DNA of 64,000 nucleotides from NCBI RefSeq assembly GCF_002953715.1, contig NZ_CP025015.1, forward strand, positions 310,001 through 374,000. The letters run 5' to 3'. The notes under the pieces were generated by a model. It was not told the DNA's origin, searched no databases, and was given only the letters and a program-made list of their open reading frames with translations. Source of the stretch: Rhizobium leguminosarum (GTDB lineage Bacteria > Pseudomonadota > Alphaproteobacteria > Rhizobiales > Rhizobiaceae). Both the position numbers and the translations under genes were made by a program. Positions 36,159 to 44,607 of this stretch are shown in pieces; the first letter of the stretch is position 1; the number at the start of each line of letters is the position of its first letter.

Positions 36159-36175
36159 TGCAAAGTTCGTGCCAA
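36159..36175 (-). promoter_or_regulatory. Consensus sigma-54 (-24/-12) promoter before the EpmB-like gene
   Basis: On the minus strand TTGGCACGAACTTTGCA matches the extended sigma-54 consensus YTGGCACGRNNNTTGCW at every position. The predicted start near 36148 gives a leader of about 74 nt to ATG 36074. No exact NifA site (TGT-N10-ACA) is seen in the next 130 bp, where IS21 and IS3 remnants begin near 36270 and could have removed it. Confidence 0.75.
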
Positions 36176-36316
36176 TCTCGTGGCTTGAGCCGATGCGGGC
36201 AAGATCGTATTGGGATTCATATTGGGACTGGTATTGTCATCGACTTGAGCCCCTCTTCTGCTTGTCAAGCGAAGTGAAGATTTGACCCCGTAGGCGAAAC
36301 GAAGAACTGACCCCCT

Positions 36317-36540
36317 TCATTGATTTGCTGTTTCGTTTGTCTCGAGCGCCGTTCCGACCTTCTGCAGAAGGCCGGAACGGCGCTTTTCGCGAAGCCTGTA
36401 GCTATCACCTCGGATGGTGATCACTGTCGAATGGTGCAGCAGGCGGTCCAATATCGCGGTGGCGACGACAGGGTCTCTGAAGACGCTCCCCCACTCTCCC
36501 TCAAAGGGCCACACGCCTGTTAAAAGCTGACCTTGCCCCC
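36317..36540 (-). pseudogene. IS21-family IstB ATPase C-terminal fragment
   Basis: The minus strand reads RDPVVATAILDRLLHHSTVI, then TIRGDSYRLREKRRSG, the conserved C-terminus of IstB helper ATPases. The N-terminal ATPase domain is missing and the fragment is cut on its 5' side by the IS3 end near 36541. Repeated tgacccc motifs at 36280-36316 look like IS21 terminal sequence. Confidence 0.75.
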
Positions 36541-37067
36541 AAGTTTTATCCAGTTTTGAGTTCGCTCCAGCGGTTTTTGGTTGCTGTTGTTGGGTCGGTA
36601 GCGGCGGGTTGCGGTGCGGAGCCATTTCGGCTGCGCAGCACCGCATCACGTCGCGGATTGATGGTCTGAGCGAACTCGGCGGGCGTCAGCCAGCCAAGGC
36701 CGGAGTGCGGTCGATGATCGTTGTACAACACGACGACAGAACACTCACGGGACCGAGGTTCGCGAGCTTTTGTATCCGTGGCACCCCTGGTCGGGGCGGC
36801 TCGTTCACGTCCATGAGGCGCTGTCCAAAGGGACGCATATTTTCCGCTGCAGCCTTTCTGGTTCTTCTTGTGATCGACTTCTTGAAGTCCCGGCATGGAT
36901 GTTCGACCGCTCCGTGAGCGGATATTGGCGCAGCCTGCCGGTTCCGCACGTCGATCTCGCAACCCTTCATGCTTTGGCAAAGTTACTGGAAGACGCTGAT
37001 GCCTCATCGCAAACAGCGGTAATGGGCGCAGCATTGGTCTCTCACGAAACGAGTCGGAGAGATGTCC

Positions 37068-37265
37068 ATGCCTCGCCAGTCCATGACATACCAGTTCGAT
37101 CTGTTCTCGGCCCCGCAGCGCGGGAAGACGGCAGGGACGCCGCAATGGCCGGAGTTGCCGGAGGAGACCCGCCAAACGCTGACGGTGCTCATCGTGCGGC
37201 TGTTCGTCGATCACGCAAACTGCGGGCGCGTCTCCCAGCAGAAGGAGACCGGTCATGATGCATGA
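37068..37265 (+). CDS. Small protein paired with the serine recombinase
   Basis: A 65-aa protein (MPRQSMTYQFDLFSAPQRGK...LPEETRQTLTVLIVRLFVDH). Its 3' end overlaps the recombinase start by 11 bp, so the two are translationally coupled. ATG 37068 has GGAGAG 7 nt upstream. Small ORFs with an ETRxxLxxLxVRLxxDH pattern accompany recombinases or transposases in several mobile elements. A role as an accessory factor is inferred only from position. Confidence 0.65.
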   Translation: MPRQSMTYQFDLFSAPQRGKTAGTPQWPELPEETRQTLTVLIVRLFVDHANCGRVSQQKETGHDA

Positions 37266-39318
37266 GAAGATCGGACCGCACCATCTCGAGCGGAAGGCCA
37301 TCCTCTATGTTCGGCAGTCCTCAGCTCACCAGGTTCTGCACAATCGCGAAAGCAGCGCCCTGCAGTATGCCATGCGGGACCGACTGGCAGCACTCGGATG
37401 GTCACATATAGAGACGGTGGATGATGACCTTGGTCGTTCGGCCGCCGGCGGCGTGACCCGCGCTGGATTTGACCGGATGGTGGCGGAAGTCTGCCTTGGC
37501 AAGGTGGGCGCCGTGGCCGCGCGTGAGGTATCGCGCTTCGCCCGGAACAGCCGGGACTGGCAGCAACTCATCGAGATGTGCCGTGTTGTCGATACCGTTC
37601 TGGTCGATCAGGAAGCGGTTTATGCGCCCCGCCAGGGCAACGACCGCCTGCTCTTGGGTTTGAAGGGCAGTCTCAACGAGTATGAGCTCGATCTCTTGCG
37701 TCAGCGTTCCCTTTCCGCCCGCTATGAGAAGGCTCGCCGCGGTGAACTCGTCGTCGCTGTTCCCGTCGGTTTTGTAAAGGCCGGTGACAGGATCGAGAAG
37801 GATCCCGACCGACGCATCCAGGAAGCCATTGCACTCGTCTTCAACAAGGTTGCCGAACTCGGCAGTGCGCGGCAGGCTCTGCTATGGTTCCTCGAACAGG
37901 GGCTGGACCTGCCGGTCAGGTACGCCAATGGTGACGTCATCTGGCGCAGGCCAAATTATGCTACCATCCACCGGATGATTGCGAACCCGATCTACGGCGG
38001 AGCATACGCTTATGGTAAGAGTCGCGCCGTGCCGGGATACGATGGCCGATCTGGAATTCGTCGCAAGACGCGTGATGAATGGTTGGCGCTGATCCCGGAT
38101 GCACACGAAGGTTACGTCAGTTGGGAACGGGCGGAGGAGATCCGCAAGATGGTCAGCAACAATGTGCCGTCCAGCCGCCATCACGGAGCGCCGAAGCATG
38201 GTGACGCTCTGCTTACCGGCCTTTTCCGTTGCAAGAGGTGCGGTCGGAAGCTGACGGTCCGGTACACCGGAAACAATCATAATATTCCGCGCTATTCCTG
38301 CTGGCGTGGTCTGCTCGATAATGGCGAGCCCCGCTGCATTGCTTTCGGCGGTCTGCGGGTCGATGACGCGATCGAAGAGGCACTGCTTGGCGTGGTCGAA
38401 CCAGGAGCCGTTACCGCCGCCATCGAGGCGGAACGTAATATGGCCAGCCAACGCGACCAGGTTCAGGATGCCCTTCTGCGCGACCTCGAGGCGGCGCGCT
38501 ATGTCGCCGACCGGGCATTCCGACAATACGACGCGGCTGATCCGGAGAACAGGCTGGTGACGTCGGAGCTCGAAGCGCCCTGGAATAAGGCGCTTGCTCG
38601 CGTCGGCGAGATCGAGGCCAAGATTGCCAAACATCGGACAGTTACGCCGCAGCCGTTCGCCATGTCCGCATCACAGGTAACCGCACTTGCGGGAAACCTT
38701 CGCACTGTCTGGACGGCGCCGACAACCGATGCAAGGCTTAAGAAGCGCATCGTGCGCACGCTCATCAATGAAGTAGTCGCCGATCTCGATGATGGAACCT
38801 CTGAGATTGTCCTCGTCATTCATTGGGTTGGTGGTGTCCACACCGAGCTGCGTCTGCCGAAGCGGCGCCGCGGGCAAAGAAACGCGACGCCTGACGATAT
38901 TGTCGACGCCGTACGACAGCTTGTCCTTATCGCCAATGACGATGTGATTGCCGGTGTCCTCAATCGCAACGGACTGACGACCGGCAATGGCAATCGCTGG
39001 ACACGGGAGCGGGTCACTGCGCTGAGGTCATATCGCAAGATTCCGGTCTTCCGCCCCCAGATCGACGGGGTCGAGCCGTGGCTTAATCTGGGCGGGGCGG
39101 CGAAGTTGCTCGGGATAACGCCAAAGACGCTGCGTCTGGCGGCCGAGGCCGGCGAGATTGAGGGGACTCATCCGCTACCCGATGGCCCATGGATCTTCAG
39201 CCGTTCAAAACTCGCGACCTCACAAGCACGTCAGATCCTCGATCGCGCCCGGCAGAACCCTCGACACCCCACAGGATCGCATCCAGATCAGGAAAGCTTA
39301 TTCCCTTCAACAACATAG
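37255..39318 (+). CDS. Large serine recombinase (resolvase/integrase)
   Basis: Site-specific recombinase of 687 aa. The N-terminal resolvase domain (about residues 15-160) has the catalytic serine in YVRQSSAHQV and the arginine-rich AAREVSRFARNSRDWQQL. A Recombinase domain follows (PVGFVKAGDRIEKDPDRRIQ to NPIYGGAYAYGK). The zinc ribbon is FRCKRCGRKLTVRYTG...YSCWRGLL...RCIAFGG. A coiled-coil region and a C-terminal MerR-like helix segment (GGAAKLLGITPKTLRLAAEA) complete it. ATG 37255 has AGGAGA upstream. It looks intact. Its element sits in an IS3 gene with TTGTA junctions. Confidence 0.93.
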   Translation: MMHEKIGPHHLERKAILYVRQSSAHQVLHNRESSALQYAMRDRLAALGWSHIETVDDDLGRSAAGGVTRAGFDRMVAEVCLGKVGAVAAREVSRFARNSRDWQQLIEMCRVVDTVLVDQEAVYAPRQGNDRLLLGLKGSLNEYELDLLRQRSLSARYEKARRGELVVAVPVGFVKAGDRIEKDPDRRIQEAIALVFNKVAELGSARQALLWFLEQGLDLPVRYANGDVIWRRPNYATIHRMIANPIYGGAYAYGKSRAVPGYDGRSGIRRKTRDEWLALIPDAHEGYVSWERAEEIRKMVSNNVPSSRHHGAPKHGDALLTGLFRCKRCGRKLTVRYTGNNHNIPRYSCWRGLLDNGEPRCIAFGGLRVDDAIEEALLGVVEPGAVTAAIEAERNMASQRDQVQDALLRDLEAARYVADRAFRQYDAADPENRLVTSELEAPWNKALARVGEIEAKIAKHRTVTPQPFAMSASQVTALAGNLRTVWTAPTTDARLKKRIVRTLINEVVADLDDGTSEIVLVIHWVGGVHTELRLPKRRRGQRNATPDDIVDAVRQLVLIANDDVIAGVLNRNGLTTGNGNRWTRERVTALRSYRKIPVFRPQIDGVEPWLNLGGAAKLLGITPKTLRLAAEAGEIEGTHPLPDGPWIFSRSKLATSQARQILDRARQNPRHPTGSHPDQESLFPSTT

Positions 39319-40033
39319 AAAGATGGGCGTTATGAAACAGGATTGTAATCGCTGCGCCAGTCTGAAAGAGCTGATCGAGCGTGGGTCAGTGACGAGAAGA
39401 GCGTTTCATTCAAGAGTTCGTCGCGCAGCCGACCATTGAAGCTTTCGATGAAGGCGTTCTGGATCGGTTTGCCTGGTGCGATGTAGTGCCAATCGACTTT
39501 GGTCCGGCCGGCCCATTGCAGGATCGCGTTGCTGGTGAACTCGCTGCCATTGTCACTGACGATCATCTTGGGTTTGCCACGTTCCTCGATAATCCGATCA
39601 AGCTCACGGGCAACCCGCAGGCCGGAAAGCGAGGTATCCGCGACGAGGCCAAGGCATTCTCTGGTGCAATCGTCGACGACCGTCAAAACCCGGAACCTGC
39701 GACCATCGGTGAACTGATCCGACACGAAGTCCAACGACCAACGGTCGTTGGACGCCATCGGAACCAGCATCGGTGCTCGTGTGCCTATCGCTCGCTTTCG
39801 GCCGCCACGCTTGCGCACCGTCAGCTTCTCCTCGCGATAGAGCCGGAAGGGCTTCTTGTGGTTCACAAGGTGTCCCTCGCGCCTGAGCAGCACATGAAGG
39901 CCCTGATCGTCGCTGCGTTTAGTGTCATAACGGATCGTCATCCGGCAAAAACCGATGGCTTTACACGCCCGCCGTTCGCTCATCGCATGTTGGTTCATGA
40001 GATGTGCGACAGCTTTCCGCTGGGCTGCGGGCG

Positions 40034-40250
40034 TCACCACTTCTTTCCCAAAAGGTCTTTCAAAGCGGCATTGTCGAGCATGGCATCCGCCAGAAGCCGC
40101 TTCAGCTTCGTGTTCTCACTTGGCTTTCCATTTATAGATGCTGGCATCGATGACACCGTGCTTGCGGCAAAGCTCCGCGACCGGCGTGCCCGCCTCGTGC
40201 TCCTTCAGAATGCCGATGATCTGTTCGTCCGTGAAACGGTTGCGCTTCAT
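40034..40250 (-). pseudogene. IS3 OrfA remnant
   Basis: Starts MKRNRFTDEQIIGILKEHEA and GTPVAELCRKHGVIDASIYK, the usual OrfA helix-turn-helix. It then meets a stop. The leucine-zipper tail NTKLKRLLADAMLDNAALKD continues in another frame, with about 18 residues lost in between. Confidence 0.8.
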
Positions 40251-40315
40251 TCTCTGGTCCTCTCAATGGGCCAGAGCTTACTTCAAAATGGATTATTTCA
40301 ACGGGGCAAGGTCAC

Positions 40316-40374
40316 GCACAGTGAACGAGTGAACGGGAGCTGAGCAGCGTCGCAGCCAGGCGGCCCACGCGAGC
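40316..40374. repeat. ~50-bp dispersed repeat, copy 2
   Basis: Inverse copy of 11046-11097 (shared core AACGGGAGCTGAGCAGC, then GCAGCCAGGC). The stretch from here to 40540 contains no gene I can support. Confidence 0.4.
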
Positions 40375-40539
40375 CTAGGTACTTTCGGTCTTTCTCCAGC
40401 GCCACCCGACCGGAAACGGGCGGCACTGGTGCCAGGTTTTCACCAGCGGCGAAGCCGCTTCATCTCAGAGAGCATCCGACCGGCGTATTTTTACACCTGC
40501 ATTTTTGCTAGATGCGATGCGAGTGATGGTCCTTGTGTC

Positions 40540-41925
40540 GAAGCTGGCAGTTTGCATATTGGCTGCATTGGCTACACCTTGTATGTCCATCATCGGGGCT
40601 ACAGCATGAAATACCACCTGTCCTGTGGCAATGCTGCGCGGGTGTGTTAAGGGCGCGAATTGGTCCTACTCAACAAGGGCCGGAAATGGTGTGATCGACC
40701 AGCCAATTAGGTCCACGGCGCGCTGAAGTGTCGCCTTCGTCGCAGCTGGGCTCGTTGAAGCGGCGATGACATGTCCGATCATGTCCTGGTAATCCCCTTT
40801 CCTGACGATCGGCGTGTTGGGTGCGACATAAAGTCTGACATCAACCACACCGGGTACAGCAGCCGCCAGACCGGTGCCCTCGATCCGATCTAGAATGCCA
40901 TCTCGATCAGGAACCAGGAAGCGCGCGGCCGCAGTGCGGGAATGCCTTGCGCGCAAGTCGCATTCGTCGCCGATGACAAGCTTGATATGCTCATTGACAA
41001 GATCGATGCCGTAGGCGAGCTCAATGAGCCGAGGTGTGGTCCAACCCGGTAGACGCGGATTGACTTCAATGACGACGGGGCCGCGCCTTGTCCATCGGAA
41101 TTCAATGTTGGTTGGTCCCCAGCTAAGGCCGAGAGCTTGCAAGCAGCTCAGCGAAACATCAACGATACGCGCATGCTCGTCTTCAGTCAGCGGAGCCGGA
41201 AACATGCTCCCGCAAGGGACGAAGTGCGGCAGGCGGTTGAAGTCGGCGTGGCCAGCCGCAATGACCGCTTTGCCCATTGTATCAGTGCTATAGAGTGGGC
41301 CATGCGCAAATTCTTCGACCAGAATCCGGGGCGCTGACTGGGATACGTGCGTCCCGACCAACAGATAATTCGTATGGTCAGACACCTCATCGATGGTGCG
41401 GCACAATCGGACACCGCTGCTGCCGCTGCCGACGGCTGGCTTAACGATCACCGGCAAGCCGATCTCTGCGGCGGCGCCTTCGGCCTCTACCGCATTTGCT
41501 GCCAAGCGGTAAGCCGGCATCGGAACGCCGGCTTGCGCGAGGAGCTGACGTTGAACGTACTTGTCGCAGCATTGTTCTATGGACGCGGGGTCGGGCCCCG
41601 GCAGATTGAAATGCCGGCAGAGCTTGCCAACTGTCACATAGAGCGACTCTTCGAAGCCCGGAAAGCCTGTAATGCCGGCAATGTCACACGTCGCACGCAG
41701 CCGAGAACACTCGCTGATCAGCGCCTCGAGATCGTTGGTATCAACCCGGATGGCTTGGCTGCCTTCTGCCACGAGATAGTCGTACTGAGCTGGATCAGTC
41801 GCCAGGGTAATTGGATGAAGACCGAGACGCTTAGCCTCTCGGACGTAGAGCGGACCATTGCCCTTCGAACCTTCAAGCAGGATGAGTGCTCGTTTAGCCA
41901 TTGGTAATGACCTTTCGTTGTGTTC
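40540..41925 (-). repeat. Duplicated block containing ATP-grasp ligase 1
   Basis: This block and 43197-44561 are near-identical at the DNA level over most of their length. That includes about 100 bp after the stop codon (gcagtttgcatattggctgc shared) and about 22 bp before the start (ccattggtaatgacctttcg shared). They are direct repeats with the KamA-like gene between them. Divergence is clustered in short patches of the coding region rather than spread evenly. Confidence 0.8.
40666..41901 (-). CDS. ATP-grasp amino-acid ligase 1 (LAL-like)
   Basis: ATP-grasp enzyme of 411 aa resembling L-amino-acid ligases and carbamoyl-phosphate-synthase-type ligases, which join two amino acids with ATP hydrolysis to ADP. 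It shows the N-terminal MAKRALILLEGSKGNGPLYV fold, the nucleotide loop LPVIVKPAVGSGSSGVRLC, RILVEEFAHGPLYSTDTMG, and the metal/ATP motif NIEFRWTRRGPVVIEVNPRL. A C-terminal lid-like domain follows. ATG 41901 is supported by the twin gene; the frame is open 15 codons further. The paralogue at 43266-44537 is nearly identical except for short patches around the predicted substrate pocket (here GFPGFEESLYVT and LPGWTTPRLIEL). It is the last gene of the array, 108 bp after the KamA-like gene. Confidence 0.85.
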   Translation of the reverse strand: MAKRALILLEGSKGNGPLYVREAKRLGLHPITLATDPAQYDYLVAEGSQAIRVDTNDLEALISECSRLRATCDIAGITGFPGFEESLYVTVGKLCRHFNLPGPDPASIEQCCDKYVQRQLLAQAGVPMPAYRLAANAVEAEGAAAEIGLPVIVKPAVGSGSSGVRLCRTIDEVSDHTNYLLVGTHVSQSAPRILVEEFAHGPLYSTDTMGKAVIAAGHADFNRLPHFVPCGSMFPAPLTEDEHARIVDVSLSCLQALGLSWGPTNIEFRWTRRGPVVIEVNPRLPGWTTPRLIELAYGIDLVNEHIKLVIGDECDLRARHSRTAAARFLVPDRDGILDRIEGTGLAAAVPGVVDVRLYVAPNTPIVRKGDYQDMIGHVIAASTSPAATKATLQRAVDLIGWSITPFPALVE

Positions 41926-42008
41926 AATAATGTGCTCGGAGCGCAAACTGACATCGGCTTTTTATTCTGGGCATTTGGGTGCCAATTAGCGCAGCACGCC
42001 TTTCGGTC

Positions 42009-43100
42009 TCATGCTTCCGGCAAATCGTCCAACCAGCAGGCGCCCTCCAGGTATGGTCGGGAGAACACCTTTCCGATCTCTTGTGAGCACTTGTTCTGAT
42101 GGTACCGCATATACAACCGGCCATCTGCTCCAAGGTCGAGAATCTCGATCTTTCCTGTATAGTGGGACATGATGTATTTAAATGTCTTTTCCATTCCGCT
42201 GACACGTTGATTGATGGCGTGGGCAATCTCCAGTCCGCGGCGGAGGGGAACCTGAAAATGTGACCCGCCTTTCACCGGCCTGCCTTGAAAGAGGTAATAG
42301 GGGCGGACACCCATTTGATGGCACTTAGCGAAGGTAGCAGCCAAGATTTCGGGATCATCATTGACCTTGGCGAGAAGCACAGACTGATTGAGGAACTGCA
42401 CACCTAGTGCGCGTAACGAGCGAATGTTGCGCTCCGCATCGACCGAGATTTCACCGATGTGGTCGAAATGGGTCACTATCACTGCGGCCTTACTTGCTTC
42501 ATGGATTCGTCGGAAAAAAAACGCGAGGGTTGGATCCTCAAACCGTTTGGGCTCGTAGGCGACCATTTTTGTGCCAATGCGAATGGAATTCAAATGTGGA
42601 ATAGGCAGCAGATAATCGAGAATTTCATCGAGCTTGGTAGTGCTAAGCACGAATGGATCGCCCCCTGATAGGAGCACATTCGTTAACTCAGGATGACAGC
42701 CAATATATCGCGCAATCTGGGCAAAGTCAGTTGCAATTTCCTCGGAGTCTTTGCCAACAATGCGTTTGCGAAAGCAATAGCGGCAATATGAAGCGCAACG
42801 GTCAGTTACCAACACTAACCCCGTCTCAGCGTACTTGTGCTGAAATCCGGGCACAACCGTGTTGTCGTGCTCGCCACTCGTATCCAAATCACCGTGGCTC
42901 TTGAACTCTTCGAATGAGGGCTCGACAATGTGCTTGAGCTGCTCGTAATAGCCACTGTTGGTGATCTGTTCCCGATAGAATTCTGTAGTCTTATAAAGAG
43001 TAAAGCTGTTCGCTTGCAGCTCACGCAGGGCAACAGCGCGCGTCCCCTCAAGGAACTTGATGACCTTGAGATCGGTTCGGTTTTTTCGAGCAGTTTTCAT
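42009..43100 (-). CDS. KamA-like radical SAM aminomutase between the two ligases
   Basis: Radical SAM protein of 363 aa of the lysine/glutamate/arginine 2,3-aminomutase group. The cluster motif CASYCRYCF is preceded by GLVLVTDR. It is followed by TNVLLSGGDPFVLSTTKLDE, RIGTKMVAYEPKRF and the PLP-lysine region SVLLAKVNDDPEILAAT. These enzymes use SAM, an iron-sulfur cluster and PLP to move an alpha-amino group to the beta position. I start at ATG 43100 behind AGGGG; the frame is open upstream but the 5' extension lies in the duplicated downstream flank of ligase 2. Two ATP-grasp ligases flank it on the same strand. I infer that it makes a beta-amino acid used by one of them. It is clearly distinct from the EpmB-like protein at 34995-36074. 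Confidence 0.86.
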   Translation of the reverse strand: MKTARKNRTDLKVIKFLEGTRAVALRELQANSFTLYKTTEFYREQITNSGYYEQLKHIVEPSFEEFKSHGDLDTSGEHDNTVVPGFQHKYAETGLVLVTDRCASYCRYCFRKRIVGKDSEEIATDFAQIARYIGCHPELTNVLLSGGDPFVLSTTKLDEILDYLLPIPHLNSIRIGTKMVAYEPKRFEDPTLAFFFRRIHEASKAAVIVTHFDHIGEISVDAERNIRSLRALGVQFLNQSVLLAKVNDDPEILAATFAKCHQMGVRPYYLFQGRPVKGGSHFQVPLRRGLEIAHAINQRVSGMEKTFKYIMSHYTGKIEILDLGADGRLYMRYHQNKCSQEIGKVFSRPYLEGACWLDDLPEA

Positions 43101-43196
43101 ATAAACCCCTAAGCCTGAGACGGAACAGTCGCAGCAGTTCCTACTGTGTTTAAGGAAGGTGTTCAGGTCGGCTGCATGCGGCAACCAAGTTTCACG

Positions 43197-44561
43197 GCGA
43201 AGTCGGCAGTTTGCATATTGGCTGCATTGGCTACACCTTGCATGTCCATCATCGGCACATACCACCTATCGCCTGCGCGGGTGTGATGAGGGTGCGAATT
43301 GGTCCTGCTCATCAAGGGTCGGAACTGGTGTGATCGACCAGGTAACCATGTCGACGGCTCTTTGAAGTATGGCCTTCGTCTGAGCTGGGCTCGTTGAAGC
43401 GGCGATGACATGTCCGATCATGTCCCGGTCGTTGCCTTTCCTAACGATCGGCGTTTTGGGTGCGACATAAAGTCTGACATCAACGACACCTGGTACAGCA
43501 GCCGCCAGACCGGTGCCCTCGATCCGATCGAGAACGCCATCTCGATCAGGAACCAGGAACCGCGCTGCTGCAGTGCGGGAATGCTTTGCGCGCAAATCGC
43601 ATTCGTCGCCGATGACAAGCTTGATATGCTCATTGACAAGATCGATGCCGTAGGCGAGCTGAACCAGTTCAGATTCTCCAGTCGCAAGACGCGGATTGAC
43701 TTCAATGACGACGGGGCCACGCCTCGTCCATCGGAATTCAATGTTGGTTGGTCCCCAGCTAAGGCCGAGAGCTTGCAAGCAGCTCAGCGAAACATCAACG
43801 ATACGCGCGTGCTCGTCTTCAGTTAGAGGGGCAGGAAAAAGGTATTCACAAAAGACGAAATGCGGTGGAGGGCCGAAGGCCGCGGTGCCAACCGCAATGA
43901 CCTCAATTCCCATTATGTTGGCGCCGTAATATGAGCCTTGTGCGAATTCTTCGACTAAAATCCGGGGCGCTGACTGCCATACGTGCGTCCCGTGCAATAG
44001 ATAGGTCGCATGGTCAGACACCTCATGGATGGTGCGGCACAATCGAACACCGTTGCTGCCGTTGCCGACAGCTGGCTTAATAACTACCGGTAAGCCGATC
44101 TCTGCGGCGGCGCCTTCGACCTCTCTCGCATTTGCTGCCAAGCGGTAAGCCGGCATCGGAACGCCGGCTTGCGCGAGGAGCTGACGTTGAACGTACTTGT
44201 CGCAGCATTGTTCTATGGACGCGGGGTCAGGCCCCGGCAGATTGAAATGCCGGCAGAGCTTGCCAACTGTTACAAAGATCGACTCGCCAGGGTTTGCAAA
44301 GCCTGTAATGCCGGCAATGTCACACGTCGCACGCAGCCGAGAACACTCGCTGATCAGCGCCTCGAGATCGTTGGTATCAACCCGGATGGCCTGGCTGCCT
44401 TCTGCCACGAGATAGTCGTACTGAGCTGGATCAGTCGCCAGGGTAATTGGATGAAGACCAAGACGCTTAGCCTCTCGGACGTAGAGCGGACCATTGCCCT
44501 TCGAACCTTCAAGCAGGATGAGTGCTCGTTTAGCCATTGGTAATGACCTTTCGTTGTTTCC
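43197..44561 (-). repeat. Duplicated block containing ATP-grasp ligase 2
   Basis: Direct-repeat partner of 40540-41925. Upstream identity stops right after ccattggtaatgacctttcgttgt. Downstream identity includes the ttgcatattggctgcattgg stretch. Recombination between the two blocks would delete the KamA-like gene and one ligase. Confidence 0.8.
43266..44537 (-). CDS. ATP-grasp amino-acid ligase 2 (LAL-like)
   Basis: Paralogue (423 aa) of the ligase at 40666-41901, with the same ATP-grasp landmarks: LPVVIKPAVGNGSNGVRLC, RILVEEFAQGSYYGANIMG, GPTNIEFRWTRRGPVVIEV and NPRL. Differences cluster in a few segments: GFANPGESIFVT versus GFPGFEESLYVT, the block after LVEEFA up to FPAPLTEDEH, and LATGESELVQLAYG versus LPGWTTPRLIELAYG. 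Elsewhere the two are almost identical. This suggests duplication followed by change of the substrate or lid region, so the two may handle different amino acids. Start ATG 44537 has GAAAGG at about 9 nt. A small ORF and an MFS exporter lie just upstream on the same strand. Confidence 0.86.
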   Translation of the reverse strand: MAKRALILLEGSKGNGPLYVREAKRLGLHPITLATDPAQYDYLVAEGSQAIRVDTNDLEALISECSRLRATCDIAGITGFANPGESIFVTVGKLCRHFNLPGPDPASIEQCCDKYVQRQLLAQAGVPMPAYRLAANAREVEGAAAEIGLPVVIKPAVGNGSNGVRLCRTIHEVSDHATYLLHGTHVWQSAPRILVEEFAQGSYYGANIMGIEVIAVGTAAFGPPPHFVFCEYLFPAPLTEDEHARIVDVSLSCLQALGLSWGPTNIEFRWTRRGPVVIEVNPRLATGESELVQLAYGIDLVNEHIKLVIGDECDLRAKHSRTAAARFLVPDRDGVLDRIEGTGLAAAVPGVVDVRLYVAPKTPIVRKGNDRDMIGHVIAASTSPAQTKAILQRAVDMVTWSITPVPTLDEQDQFAPSSHPRRR

Positions 44562-44607
44562 CCACTCCCCTCAGAGCAAGGCCCGTGCCACTTTGGCGAA
44601 TTGAGCC

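Larger units (their letters stand above)
36726..39347 (+). mobile_element. Minimal serine-recombinase mobile element, ~2.62 kb, inserted in IS3 OrfB
   Basis: The element is bounded by TTGTA at 36721-36725 and 39343-39347. Removing it with one TTGTA copy restores the IS3 coding sequence (gatcgTTGTAatcgc, complement of codons SDYND). It carries only a small ORF and the large recombinase gene. Host att core and reconstructed target are visible directly. I infer site-specific or low-specificity integration by the encoded enzyme. Confidence 0.82.
36546..40040 (-). pseudogene. IS3 OrfB transposase, in two parts with internal deletion
   Basis: The 5' part (40040-39348) carries the DDE core: DRWSLDFVSDQFTDGRRFRV, MIVSDNGSEFTSNAILQWAG and NAFIESFNGRLRDELLNE. 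It ends at WRSDYN. The 3' part (36725-36546) resumes at NDHRPHSGLGWLTPAEFAQT and ends SELKTG. Joining the parts across the recombinase element gives a perfect SDYNDHRPHSG junction. Separately, about 24 residues of the helix-turn-helix region between DDQGLH and VLLRREG are missing, so the protein would be defective even if rejoined. Confidence 0.88.
36541..40320 (-). mobile_element. IS3-family element, degenerate, split by a serine-recombinase element
   Basis: OrfA begins at 40250 and the OrfB C-terminus ends at 36546, so the element spans roughly 36541-40320 (outer limits approximate). A 2.6-kb recombinase element sits inside OrfB. OrfA and OrfB also carry internal deletions, so the IS is not autonomous. 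Confidence 0.75.

Noticed and set aside
41971..41986. Sigma-54-like sequence ATTGGCACC...TGC upstream of ligase 1
   Set aside because: The GG-to-GC spacing is 9 rather than 10 bp, which normally abolishes RpoN recognition.
40666..44537. Reading the ligases as graspetide (RiPP) macrocyclases
   Set aside because: The proteins have a long LAL/carboxylate-ligase form, and no precursor with repeated acidic/threonine core motifs was found; the 72-aa ORF lacks such a core.
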